From Rhopalosiphum padi (taxonomy: Eukaryota > Arthropoda > Insecta > Hemiptera > Aphididae), in the NCBI RefSeq assembly GCF_020882245.1, contig NC_083600.1:25420001-25484000 (forward strand): 64,000 nt of DNA, in the 5' to 3' direction. Below, in pieces: positions 25,400 through 38,174 of this stretch (position 1 is the stretch's first letter; each line of letters begins with the position of its first letter). A program made the position numbers and the translations under genes. A model generated the notes under the pieces. The model ran no database searches, was not told the DNA's origin, and saw nothing but the letters and a program-made list of their open reading frames with translations.

Positions 25400-28300
25400 A
25401 TTGTACATAACAAAGTAGATTTAAATTATACATTTTATTCATATATCTCTGAAATGTATTATCACAACTTTTATAACTCATGATAAAATCATTACTTTTT
25501 TATAATTTAAAAAACTGGGCTCATTAACAAAAGAAATGGCATTCAATGTTATTAAGAATTAAAATGTAGGGTTTTATAAATAGATTAGTTTTCTCTCATC
25601 TAAATATTTCAAAAAACAAAATTTATCTTATGATAAAATTTGCTTATTGTACAGCTTTTAATATCCATGGTATATTTTTTTAATTTAAACAGAATAACAC
25701 AGAAAATAAATATTTTTATATTAACATATTTTGTTTGTATTTATCATTAAATTGTTTACATTTAACATGCACTCAAACTTAAAAACAAGAAAAAGCATAA
25801 CAATTTTCATCACAAATATTAATATACAATGCAAATCCAAGTCCATGAATTAATATTGATACTTTCCTAAACAAATAAGTTTATCAAGGATAATTTTATA
25901 TTTATATTAATAATTTATTTTTTAAAAGATGTTAGGAATCATTATGCCATTATGTCATCGGTCTAGGCGGAGTTCTACATATGTTTCTTCATTTTATTTG
26001 ATTAAGTTTTTGACTAGTAATGCCCACGGTCTTATAGAACTGATGACAGATCGGCGAATCCGCTTGTAGATGAAGTTGATAAACTGGTCCAAATGATAAC
26101 AGCTGTGCCATCTACCGCCTTATTAAATATTTTTCAGTGCCTGTTAAGCTTTTAGGCGCTTGTAGCCTTTACCATTCCAACTCAGGTCTGCGGTCTGCAG
26201 CAATTGCTTAACTTTCGTGTCGTGTAACTAGTAAGTTATAACTTCTTTGTAAGTAGTACCTAGGCAGACACCATTGCCTAAGTATGCTTAGCTCTTTATT
26301 ATTCATGTATATTTTTTTTACGTAGACTTGTTTATTTTTTTTTTATTGAGTTTTTTTAATTTGTGTCAATGAAAAATGAAAATAGGGTCTGATAAAATGT
26401 ATGATTTAGTTAGTTTGTGCATTGTATGTTATAGTTACCTATTCTCAAAATTGAAAAAATTAATTATTGCAGCTTATAATGTATTTTTAAATATTTTTTA
26501 GATTGTATATCTTATCCACAAATTTTAAAATACATATAAAGGACATTATGATTTTTGAATTATTTATAGTAATTTGAATTTTCTTAGTTTTTTCGATTTA
26601 TACATTAAAATATTGTTTCTTGGTTAAAAAATCATAGTATAAGTATAGGAAGAATCACCAAGTGTACAAACCCTCATTTATTCTTCCTTTTATGAATTAT
26701 TGAATTTATTAAAAATTCATTTTTGGGAATTTTAAAGAATACTTGTACACTGACAGTTGAGGACCATATTTTTAGTTAGTAAAATTGAGGTTTATATATC
26801 ATTTAAGAAGTGCACTATTGTAATACATACAAACTTTTTTTTCAAATGAAAACAACACTTTCCAGTATTGTTTTAATATATGACTAACTATTAAACTCTT
26901 CAATAAATTATATTTCTGTGATTCGGTAAGGGGTAATAACTAATAGGTAATATATATTTTATACAAGCAAAATAAATTTAGTAGGTAAGTATTGTAAGTG
27001 ATACTTATCTATACCAGTTTTAGAGGACAAATATTTATATCTACACCTGACTATACCAATTTTACATGATAAATAATTCATCATATTTATAGTATTTATA
27101 CCTATACTGGTTTCATACAAAAAATATACATAATATATTGTTTATATCTACAGGTGTATCACAATATAATATCTTACATTTTTGTCTCATATATTAAACC
27201 TACATGTATCTTAAATGTTTAATGTTAATCTATGACATATTCAAATGTAATTTTAATGTAAAATTGTCATATCCCTATGGGCTATGATACACCGTGTATT
27301 CGTAAATTAATAGTCTGCGATTATAAGTTCATAGAGTATATATTAAAATATTATATGATGATTTGAAAATCAAAGTAGTCAATATTTATTCATTAAAATT
27401 TTATAATTTCAAAAACTGTATATAAATACTAAAACCAATTTTAGATGTGTTTTTTAAATCTATTTTTATTTAGTCATATTTATATATTTAAAACATTGTG
27501 TTTTGTGTAGGTATGGGTATGTCCATTTTTCATATTACCTACCTAAATCGGCTAAATCAATACTTGAAACTGCTCCCATAAAATCATCCTTTTTAAAAAT
27601 AGCAAAGAACAACAGGTGATCAATTGGAAAAAAATTGAGATATAGATGAAACAAATTTGAGGTTAATTCAAATTTACTCTCTGCACTTGTGTGTCAACCA
27701 GGTCTTGAGTCCTGACTTTTTTTCAATGGCTGTCCATTTTACGTTATAAGTAGCTTAAGAAAAAATGAAAAATGTTTATTTATGTTAAAAAAATAATATA
27801 TTTAAATATTCTATAAATATATAGTACCTACTTTAATATAGATATTTTGAATAATATTTTAGTATTTTACAGGCAGCTATAACAAATATTTTTTCATTTG
27901 TTTTTTTGTAGGCTTGGAATTAATGGTATTTGAAAGATCAAAATCTTTCGGATGTCCAATCCCATGCAGACTACGAGTTCCAATAATGATTTTTATAATG
28001 CTTTTATGAATATTAAATACTTAAATTTTGAATGGAATAAGCCATCTCTATAGATAATAATTAATATAATATACGGGACTTTTTATTGAGTAAATACCTA
28101 CCTATTATATATTAAAGCCATAGGGGTGGGATTTTTCAATTTTATGACGACCAGCACAGCATTAGTGCATTACCCTAGACAAGTATATACTATATTATAT
28201 TATATGAAGCATTACTGGTGCTACTGCTACAGCTAAATCATTATCCGTATTATTTTTTCTAAATGCTAATGCAAAATTGCAAACATTTTTGATTGCATGA

Positions 28301-28711
28301 AGCCATGAAATAGCAGTAGCAATGATTTTTTCACAGTAATTCCAAAGTGGCAGTCACAAATTGCTACTCGCCTACTCAGATATTAAGAATATTGAGATAC
28401 CTATCACTCTATCAGTGATTGCTACTTTTTGTTTATTAATAAAAAATTAAAAAAATTAAAAATGCAATGCTAAGTTCGTAATCGTTACTACACCTACAGT
28501 GTAGCTGAGGGTCTAAAAAAAATAAAAGCACTAGTACGTTAACACGAATATTGATCACATACAAGTACACACTGTCAACGGCGTTGAATTGATAATCATA
28601 TGTTTTAGGCGTTGATAACGATTTTCCCAATTTTTCTCTGTACTTTCAGTCCTTGGAGCGTGCACTCTACATATTACATCAAGTACGTAAAGGTTGTAGG
28701 GATTTTTCAAA
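25400..28711. other. Intergenic DNA between Zw10 and the MPP beta gene
   Basis: AT-rich, with no supported coding sequence. A short TA-flanked inverted-repeat element lies at 27151-27296. The segment around 25950-26230 is less AT-rich and may be an old repeat fragment, but I cannot classify it. Confidence 0.5.
27151..27296. mobile_element. Possible TA-flanked MITE (146 bp)
   Basis: The left end is CAGGTGTATCAC. The right end, read on the other strand, is CACGGTGTATCATA. Both are bordered by TA (27149-27150 and 27297-27298). The inverted repeats are short and imperfect, so the call is tentative. Confidence 0.45.
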
Positions 28712-31089
28712 ATGGCATCTCGTTTATTAACCATCCAAACGCCTTTGAAGGCCCTCACATCAAAATATGGAGTCACTCAGGTAAGTGCTAAACACGGCGC
28801 ATATATATGTAAAAATGCTTGTCTCAGTACTCATATCGTTTTACACAGGTACCTATTTGCTGGCGGTCTACTGCGGCATCGTGTACTTCTCCCCGCGTGA
28901 ACGTCCCCGAGACAAAGGTCACCACGCTTGAAAATGGTATGCGAGTTGCCACAGAAGACAATGGATCGCAAACAGCGACTGTCGGTTTGTGGATCGATGC
29001 TGGCTCAAGATGGGAAACCGCAAGTAACAACGGTGTTGCCCATTTTGTTGAACACATGCTATTTAAGGCAAGTACCATCATTTGAATCATTCATATAAAT
29101 CAATCTATTGCTGTTCCTAACATGTAGAATAACTTCTTTAGGGTACACCAACAAGATCACAGACCGCCCTTGAATTGGAAATTGAAAACATTGGTGCTCA
29201 TTTGAATGCATACACTTCTCGGGAACAAACTGTATTTTATGCAAAATCTTTAAAAAGCGATGTACCTAAAGCTGTTGAAATTTTAGCTGACATTCTTCAA
29301 AACTCAAATTTTGGTAAGTTAAAATAGATCTATACAATTCTATTGTATGCTTTCATAATAAAGTCACTACAATATTATTAAATAAAATTGTCATGAATTG
29401 CATTTCTCTAGTACATCAGTATATTTCATAAATAAATACCTAACACACAATTTAGTATTTAAGTTATTTTTTTTTTTTTTTTTATTGACTTATTTTGTTT
29501 AATTATTTTTTTATTTATGAATAATAAAAAAATATATAATTTTTTTTCATAAGCTAAATATAGCATATTTTTTTTAAATTTTGACTGAAATATTAAAATA
29601 TTGATAATACTGTTTAAAATGTTTAAATACTGAATTTATACTAAAAATGATTTTAATTAAAAAAACAATTATTTGAACAGAGAAACAATATGTATAATAT
29701 ATTAATAATTAATATTCTTTGATATTTTCAAACAATATACTACTTATTAACTGATTTTTTTTTTGACGTGTTTAATTTTGTAACTTACAGGAGAAAATGA
29801 GATTGATAGAGAACGTGGTGTCATTCTTAGGGAAATGCAAGAAGTTGAAACTAATTTACAAGAAGTTGTATTTGATTACTTGCATGCCACTGCTTACCAA
29901 GGAACACCTTTAGGTCAAACAATTCTGGGACCAACCGAAAACATAAAGTAAAATAAAAATCTCTTCAGTTATAAATAATTTACAATAATTTTGTATTTGT
30001 AATTTTTTTCAGTTCCCTTAAACGTAAAGAACTTAAAGAATATGTAGACTTGTTCTATAGACCATGTCGTCTTGTATTGGCTGGTGCCGGCGGAGTAGAC
30101 CACCAAGAATTAGTAGATCTTGCCAAATCCTTATTTAAAAACCCAAAAAATTTGAATATGGAAGCTGATGTACCTCATTACTCCAAATGCAGATTTACTG
30201 GTTAGTACAAATATCCTTAATTTTAGTTATTTTAAATTTATATATAGATATATATATTTATATGGTTAATTATGAATCCAGGCTCTGAAATCAAAGCCCG
30301 AGATGATTCCTTACCCTTGGCACATGTTGCAATTGCTGTTGAAAGCTGTGGCTGGGCTGATGCTGATAACATACCTCTTATGGTAGCCAATACAATAATT
30401 GGATCTTGGGATCGTTCTCAAGGAGGCGGTAACAACAATGCTAATCGTTTGGCCCGCTTTGCTGATTCATTAGACCTATGTCACTCTTTCCAGTCATTCA
30501 ACACTTGTTATAAAGATACTGGTTTGTGGGGAGCATACTTTGTTTGTGATAAAATGAAGATTATGGTTAGTTAATATAATTTATTAACATTATAATAAAA
30601 AAAAATGTAAAAATTTAATATGTTTAATAATTGGTCAATCAATGTAAGAGACATACTTATGATTTATTTGTTTTATTAGGAATTCACATTCCATTTGCAA
30701 GAAGAATGGATGAGATTGTGTGCTTCAGTGACTGAAGCTGAGGTAGAACGTGCAAAGAATGTTTTGAAAACTAACATGTTATTGCAGTTGGACACATCTA
30801 CACAAGTATGCGAAGATATTGGTCGTCAATTGTTATGTTATAACAGACGTATACCTCCTCATGAGTTGGAAGCTCGTATCAATGTAAATATATTATTTTA
30901 TACAAATTCCTTTTCAACAGATTACTCAAACGCTTGTTTATTTTTCAGGATATCAGTGCCAAGAATATTCACGATATCTCTATGAAATACCTGTTTGATA
31001 GATGTCCAGCTGTTGCCGCTGTTGGTCCAGTAGAACAATTAGTTGATTACAATAGGTTGAGAGCTGCTATGCGTTGGGTAGCTTTGTAA
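28712..31089 (+). CDS. PMPCB: Mitochondrial-processing peptidase subunit beta
   Basis: Catalytic subunit of the matrix peptidase that removes import presequences (M16 family, works with the alpha subunit). Exons: 28712-28780, 28849-29067, 29142-29313, 29791-29947, 30013-30200, 30282-30565, 30680-30883, 30949-31089; 477 aa (human 489). The zinc-binding HxxEH motif is HFVEH at residues 88-92, with a candidate third glutamate ligand in ERGVILRE (161-168), so it looks active. The IGSWDRSQGGG segment is typical of the beta subunit. The N-terminus MASRLLTIQTPLK is basic, hydroxylated and acid-free, as in matrix-targeting peptides. Intron 2 is GC-AG (AAG|GCAAGT); a GT alternative 4 nt downstream breaks the frame. 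The 3' neighbour DDX47 is convergent. The related complex III core protein 1 is the alternative, but the full zinc motif and length favour MPP beta. Confidence 0.93.
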
Positions 31090-31098
31090 TTTTGTAAG

Positions 31099-31104
31099 AA
31101 TAAA
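31099..31104 (+). promoter_or_regulatory. Candidate poly(A) signal of the MPP beta gene
   Basis: AATAAA starts 10 nt after the stop codon, giving an unusually short 3' UTR if used. Later AT-rich sequence could supply alternatives. Confidence 0.4.
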
Positions 31105-31289
31105 TTCTTTTGTTTTCATTCATACCACTTTTATGCCGTTTCTGAATTTACATTTTATTCTGTTCGACCGATATTCAATTTATCAATGTATGTAATTATC
31201 AAACATCTTTAAAATATTAAAATGCAGTAAAGTTTTGTTTAGAAACGGTGTTAATTGTATTTTTGTTGATTAGGACAATATTAAATGCA

Positions 31290-31333
31290 AATATATATAT
31301 GTGTATATGTATATATATATATATATATATATT
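31290..31333. repeat. (TA)n microsatellite
   Basis: TA repeat interrupted by a few TG units. Confidence 0.85.
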
Positions 31334-31819
31334 ATGAAACATAAATTTAAGATTTTGGTCTTTAGTTTCTACTTTAAAATCATATTTATATTTCTTACAT
31401 TGTATCCATGTACACTAAAGTTGTATCTCATTATCTTGGGTTATAATTATTCCTGAGCATTTGAATTGTTGCACCCTTAAAAATATGACCTTTTAATTTT
31501 TGGTTGTATTAAATAAGGCCTTGTCTATAACAATACTTTCAGTTTCATATATATTTGTGTCTCAAATTACTTTACTAACATCAGATTAAGGAGTTTCTGT
31601 GATAATGTATCTCCATGCATGAGTTAAGTTGTTATTCCAACTAACTATGCATTTAACCTAACTTCTTTAATTTAAAATATGTATATAATGAGTCACAACC
31701 ATAAAGTCAGTAGTTAAAAATGTCAAATATTTAAATTAGAACAAAATTCTAATTTTATTAGAATAAAATTTTTGTTCTACTACATACTTTTTTTTATTAA
31801 ATATAAAAGTTTGTCAGCA

Positions 31820-31975
31820 AGTGGGTTTCACTCTGCTGTACATTAGGTAACGAGTGGGATACAATCGTAAAATTTGAATTCAATGATGTACCATTCTATG
31901 CAGAATACGATTGTTTGATGAAACTGTCTAGTACCAGTTACCCTATATTCATATTTTTTTTATGTAGCTATTTAA
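31820..31975. repeat. Dispersed repeat, copy 2
   Basis: Diverged copy of the block at 15405-15545: cgagtgggatacaatcgtaa, aaatttgaattcaatgatgt, then acgattgtttga. The same order of sub-blocks is kept, followed by a T-run and tagctattta in both copies. Confidence 0.6.
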
Positions 31976-32129
31976 TTCATAATCAATTGTTTTCTATGAA
32001 TAATAATAAAATTATGATTTCTCATTATATAAAAAAACAATTATTATCAATTTGACGCCCTTACACTTTTTAAATATTAAAATAAATTATATTCATGCAA
32101 GTGCTACAAGTAAGTACTGCTTAAAACTG

Positions 32130-32156
32130 TATATATATATATATATATATATATAT
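32130..32156. repeat. (TA)n microsatellite
   Basis: Uninterrupted TA dinucleotide run. Confidence 0.9.
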
Positions 32157-33698
32157 GACTTCTATAGTTGTTTTATTGTTGATATGCTTTGACAACTTTG
32201 GCTATTACAAAAACCGCATTAAACTAGAAAAAGATTAAATTTAATAAATGAAACTGACAGTAATTACAAGTTGGCAACTCATACATTATATTATGTAGGT
32301 AATTAGTTTTCTGTTTTCAAGTCAATTAGGCAGAATATATTGTATTTTATATATGATGCGTGTGACATATGACACTTAGATTCTGAGCATAATATATGAT
32401 ACAGGTAACTTGACAGTATATTATATTTTGTATAGAGGGAATTAGATATCTAGAAATATTTGTTCTCCATGGTCATGAATATGAAGGCGCTGGCTACACC
32501 TATTGACGATGAATGGTTTGAAAAACTACATTTAATTCTACTATTTGAAGATATCACTAATTGACTAAATATAAATCACAATATGGTTTTAAAAAGTAAT
32601 TAAAGTAATGTATCATTAGTTTTACGATAAATTGATTTAAATTTTGCTTAAAACATTGCATTTATTATGTTATTATTACCTATTTAATTATTATACTAAA
32701 AAATATATATTATATTATTGTTATTAACTTTTGACTTTTGAGTCTATACCACCATACCATAAACAGTGTAAATAAATATAAATAGCCAATAGGTAATACA
32801 CTAATATCTTAAACTAATTTACGAAGAATAATACACTAAAAATTTAAAAGAATCCATGGGTTACAACTTACAAAACAATTATTTGAATATTGGTCTTGCA
32901 TAAAAAAATGTCTGTCTCCCAAATTTATTTTTTTGTTATTTCAGATTATAATAAAAACACTGGGAATTTTCTACCTAGACCTCACTAAAGTACAAACTAA
33001 ATCCAATTAGCTATCTGAAACTTAAAATTGAAAGTCGAAGCTTTTTTGCCCTACATCATGTACACAAAAATAGAAACAATATTGTAAAATCAATACATTC
33101 ATTAGCGGAACACTCGGAATTAAAAATTGTTCATAATTATTCAACCAAAAACACTTATAATCTAATAATTATTATTAATAAGTTTATTTAAATTTTAAAG
33201 ATAATCTCAAGTTTAGAATTTTATTCTTTACTGATTGTAGTGTTTTTGAATACTTAACAGCATTTTAGTGTGCAATAACTTAAATGTTACAGCGATAATA
33301 TTTTAGTGTTTTGTTTTTTAAGACTAAAAGTTAGTTACAGAGAGAGCTTTATAAAATATAAATCTAATGTCACAAGATATTGAATGATGTGTATCAAATA
33401 ATCTTAATACAAATCTTATAAGATGAATGAAAAAAATTTAATTTTAAGAGAAATTTAAGTAAATTAATATATTCCTGCCATAGTGAATAAGCTAAAATAT
33501 GCAGGTATTAAATTTTGAAGTTTAAATGTTCAATAAGCATTAATCACAATATAAATTATAAGTATATTAATATAAAGGATATACATTAGGAAGAGGTTAA
33601 AATCAAAAACAACCAGGGTTGACTATTTAGAAAAATATAATAAATTTATCAAGGAAAATTATTTTTAATAATCATTCATATAATATGTTTCTGTAGTT

Positions 33699-36613
33699 TT
33701 ATTTTTTTTTAAACTTTTTCGATTTATTAGATTTATGTCTACCAATATTCTTTTTCCTTACACCCATTGCGCCTTCTTCATCATCATCAAGGTCTCTTTT
33801 ACCTTTCTTATCACCCATATCTTTCATATTCTGTAATTTTAAACAAAGATTATGTATTAAAATAGATGTAAAAACTATGAAATTTGTAATAATAACCATT
33901 TTTGCCAGCCGTTGAGCTTCTGACACTCGTTCTTGTAAACACATAACTTCTTCATCTTCAACTTGATATAGCGGCAATTTTTTGCCAATAAGTTGTTCTA
34001 TCCTTTGATACAATTCAATGTCATACTAAAAATAATTAAATAATTTTAATATTTAATACATTTATACATTAGATCTATTTTGATACACGTCAACATGAGC
34101 AAAACTACATTTATTTAAATTGGAAAAGAAAAGAAATTGTGATTACAAAATTGATTACAAGTAAATATAATGCAAAAAACTTGTGATTGCATGGATCTAC
34201 TTATTTGTAGTCATTTGTCAACATTTAGTTGTTATGTGTAAAAAAAGATTATATGAACTCTCTAGTACTTCCATTTTTGATAATTATTGTTTTAACAAAT
34301 AAAAATTAGTAACAAAAAACTACGTAAATATAATATATTTCATTAATTCAATAGATTAGATTTTCTATAACAGCTTGATATCAAATTAAATTTCAATAAA
34401 AATACAAATTAGATATAATTAAAGAATTTATATCATTCTAAATGAATATCACCATTCTACATATACTATACTGTCTATACTTATATTTACTGTGGTTTTT
34501 GACTACTTTTTATTTTAATGCAATGCAAAACAATTTCCAAATGGGAAGAACCCAGGGGAGGACTGGCAAGGTGTGCTAGTGTGCCGTAGCACACCAGGCC
34601 AGCTCATTATATGGGCCACCGGGCTGGGGGCTCATGATGATTAATATTGACAATATTACATAGTATATTACTAATAAATGTATTTTTAAATTTTAAATAC
34701 TAAACAGTTAAAAACTACTGCTATTGGTTGCCGATTGGTAGGTACGAATGGTATGATACGGTTATAAGTTAATACTTCATAGTCGAATAATTATTTGGTT
34801 AATAATAATATAATGTACATTGTACATTACATAATATTTCATAAACTATTCGAAAAAATTGGTAGCAAGGTATTCATAGAGGATGGTATAAACGGGTTGG
34901 GTCAGCTGTTTATTTTTGTAGAATACTGGGAAATTTACCTCCCAGTCCGCCCCTGGAAGAACCTTAATCATCATTATTTCTATCACAAGCATATTATATG
35001 TAAAAGATTAACTTAATAATAAAATTGATGAAATAATGTGTTAAAATGTTTTATAAGTCAATAAATATTTTTGGTTGTTTTATAAACTTCAATTATTACC
35101 AACTTTATCTATTATTAAATTGTATGGTCAAACACTTATTTAATATAATCAATAATAATACAATAATACCTGAGTCACAAGTGTAATTGCTTTTCCTGAT
35201 CTTCCAGCCCTGGCAGTTCGCCCAACTCTATGAATGTAATCCTTACTGTGAGTAGGCATGTCAAAATTAATTACAACATCAACATGTGGAATATCTAAAC
35301 CCCTAAATTGCCGCAAAACAAAAAATAATAATTAAGGATAAAAATAATTTTACCATCATATAAAGTAGACACTAACCTACTGGAAACATCAGTTGATATA
35401 AGTATTGATCTAGACTTTGATTTAAATTTATTCAGTGAAGCCAATCGCTTATTTTGTGTCATTTGTCCATGCAATGGAATAGCATCCAAACCCAAATTTC
35501 TGAGTAAAAGAGCTACACGGACAGTTCCGTTACAAGTGGCCATGAATACCATAAATGAATTACCAGCCATTTCATTTAATATATGTACTAAATATACATC
35601 CTACAAATATTGTATATCAAAAATAACATATAAACACAAAACTTATAATTTTTAATATTTACTTTGTATTTAACAGGAATGAAAATATAATATTGTTGTA
35701 GCTGTTCAACTGTTTGGAATTTAGTAGATACTTCAACCCTTACAGGATCAACCAAAGATGCTCGATGCAGTTTTTGTACTTTTTTTGTCATTGTAGCAGA
35801 AAATAAAAATGTCCTCCTTTCTCGAGGAATGACTTTTAAAATTTTATCTACTTCTTCTTCAAAATCCATGTTTAAAATTCGATCAGCTTCATCCATAACC
35901 TATTCAATATTAGTGATAAGTAAAAATGTTACAATTTGAGATTATAAGTGGTAACTTACAAGCATTTTCAAATTTCGTAAACTAAATCCTTTGGTGTTTT
36001 CAAGATGATCTACAAGACGACCTGGTGTTGCAATAATAATATGTGGTTTCTTAGCCAACATCAACGATTGAGCCATCATATCCATACCACCAACAATTAC
36101 AGCACATTTAACGCCAATACTCGATCCTAATTTTAAAAAATATTGTTAATTGTAGTTAATTATATACAAGACTAATGATTTTATTTGTCAATATTTACCA
36201 AGGGCTTCTATTTGCTCAGATATCTGGAAGGCAAGTTCTCTCGTTGGAGTTAAAATAAGAGCAAAATATCGCTGAGGATTTTCTAATAGCGCTTGTAATA
36301 TAGGAATAGCAAAGGCACCTGTTTTTCCAGACCCAGTCTCGGCTAGTCCAATGATATCTTTGCCCTGCAAAGCTACTGGAATAGCTTCTTTTTGTATTTT
36401 AGTAGGCGCAGTCCATTTCAATGTTTCGCAAGTCTCACACAACACGTCCGTTACACCCTGTAATAGTGACAATGGAAAAATAAACATTTCATTCTAAAAA
36501 TGTGATTTTGTGCTTCATATATTCTGAAAGACACGGTTTATACTCACTAAGTCTTTGAAAGTGACTGAAACTTCGTCGTCATCGTCGACTTTTTTGGGTT
36601 CTTCGGTGCTCAT
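33699..36613 (-). CDS. DDX47: DEAD-box RNA helicase DDX47 / Rrp3
   Basis: ATP-dependent RNA helicase of the nucleolus, needed for pre-rRNA processing of the small subunit. Exons in transcript order: 36613-36548, 36457-36199, 36126-35960, 35899-35663, 35600-35377, 35302-35170, 34025-33897, 33830-33699; 448 aa (human 455), all GT-AG, phases agree. Motifs: Q motif with PTKIQ (40-44), Walker A AETGSGKT (61-68), PTREL (93-97), TPGRL, DEAD (167-170), SAT (198-200), STDVSSRGLD and HRVGRTAR (342-349). The C-terminus ends in a lysine-rich tail (EGAMGVRKKN, then KKFKKK), typical of DDX47 and not of other DEAD-box proteins. Motif V has SSRGLD where ASRGLD is usual. Intron 6 (34026-35169) carries a hAT-like MITE. 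TTTTATT at the stop could serve as an overlapping poly(A) signal. Confidence 0.95.
34553..34955. mobile_element. hAT-like MITE (403 bp) in DDX47 intron 6
   Basis: A perfect 8-bp duplication GAAGAACC flanks it (34545-34552 and 34956-34963). The termini CAGGGGAGGACTGG and, on the other strand, CAGGGGCGGACTGG are inverted repeats with one mismatch. There is no transposase ORF. The 8-bp site and CAGGG ends mark it as hAT-derived. It lies wholly inside the intron, away from the splice sites. Confidence 0.9.
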
Positions 36614-37660
36614 AGTATTTGCGACTATAGAATGTGAAATTAAAATTATAGATAATTCGGGTAGTCGGATACAATATTGGGGTGATTTATTAATAAAACA
36701 TTAGTCTTTACTGGCTTTAATACCGTTCGTCCGTTCATAGATAATAGATATAATTGCACGTGCTATTAACTGTAATCACTAATCATATTTTGTTAAGAAC
36801 CGTGGCTTCGTATTGGTTGGGGCAGTTTCTCCTTAAATGAACGAAATAATAACTAGAACAAGTATTATTATTTCCTGGAGGAAACGATGAAAACGTAGCA
36901 GATCGGTTACGTATCACCTAGATCCCGCGAAAAGTAGATCCACGTACGTCAACTGGATCCCATTGGACATTTAGAACCTCAAAGAAAATTTAGATTCCAT
37001 ATTAACTATAATCTCCCACGTCATTCAGAAATCGGCGGTAAAAAACTTGTCTAAAAAAAATACTTTAATAACAATTTAAATTTTAAAAATATTATTAAGT
37101 ATAAGTAAGTTACATGGCGTTAGTAAAATCTCTAATTCCATTAATTATGATATTAGATTCGATGTTTTAAATAAGTATAGTAACGTTTTATTATATTCTA
37201 ATATACACGACATATGAATTATCGATTATGTTAATGTAGAACTTATATATAATTTTTAAAAGAACTTGCTCAAATACCTATTTATTATAATAGGTAAGTA
37301 CATTAAAACCTAACCATTAACCTAACAGGGTGACTATACTTATTTACAAGCATTGTATGGCCACTTATTCCTTTAATGTTAAATTTATATTGGACTTATT
37401 TATAAGTTTATAATATTTCTCGTTTCTTGATATAAATAATTATTTAATTGGTATTTAATAAAAAAAAATGTATGCAAGGTAACTATAATATAAGAATAAC
37501 AGTGTTAGGTAATTTTCCACACCACCTTTATTATTAAACTACGTACAATAACATTGTCCGTATTGTTTAATAACTTTATGAGGTATTACACGAGGCGCGT
37601 TTTTTTATTGTGGTGTCCCCAGTAGGCCTAATCCACATCGTAAGCGAGAACGCATTATAT
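36614..37660. other. Upstream region of DDX47
   Basis: The first 300 bp probably hold the DDX47 promoter and 5' leader; no clear TATA box is seen. The rest is AT-rich with no gene. Confidence 0.4.
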
Positions 37661-37661
37661 G

Positions 37662-37982
37662 CAGGGGCGTATTTAGGTAGGGGCTTTGGGTCCAGTTGTC
37701 CAGAACGGAAAATTTTTAAAGATTTAGAGAGGCGGCAAATTTTTATTTCGTACTTTATGAGTACTGGCGCAGTGACGTCAATCATTAATAATTTTCACAA
37801 CAAATGTGTGCCATTGCCATAGAGGTATAAAATACTATACAGTATTTATATAACATGGTATTCTATGGTATTAACAGTTTGACCACTATTGCGCGGCGTA
37901 GTTTTTTAATTTTTTTTTAATGAGGGGGGAAGGCGGTAAAATATGTGTTGCCTTTATCCTAAAATTCCTAAATACGCCACTG
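37662..37982. mobile_element. hAT-like MITE (321 bp)
   Basis: The left end CAGGGGCGTATTTAGG and the right end, read on the other strand, CAGTGGCGTATTTAGG match at 15 of 16 positions. The flanks ATTATATG (37654-37661) and ATCATATG (37983-37990) agree at 7 of 8, an aged 8-bp duplication. The interior has only short open frames. Confidence 0.85.
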
Positions 37983-38174
37983 ATCATATGAATGCATTCA
38001 AATAATAAAAAAAAAATATACAATAACTTAAATTATGTGGATATTAATAATACTATTATATAATATAAAACGGTTAATGTGTATAATATATGTGTGTTGC
38101 CGGCCGGCGATAGTGAATGTGTTGGATGAGTGGATGAGAGATGAGCGCTAATGCGTAAAGGGGGGGACAACTTA

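Larger units (their letters stand above)
31105..33698. other. Intergenic DNA between convergent MPP beta and DDX47 genes
   Basis: No coding sequence was found. It contains TA microsatellites (31290-31333 and 32130-32156) and a copy of a dispersed repeat (about 31820-31975). The 3' UTRs of both neighbours probably extend into it. Confidence 0.55.
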
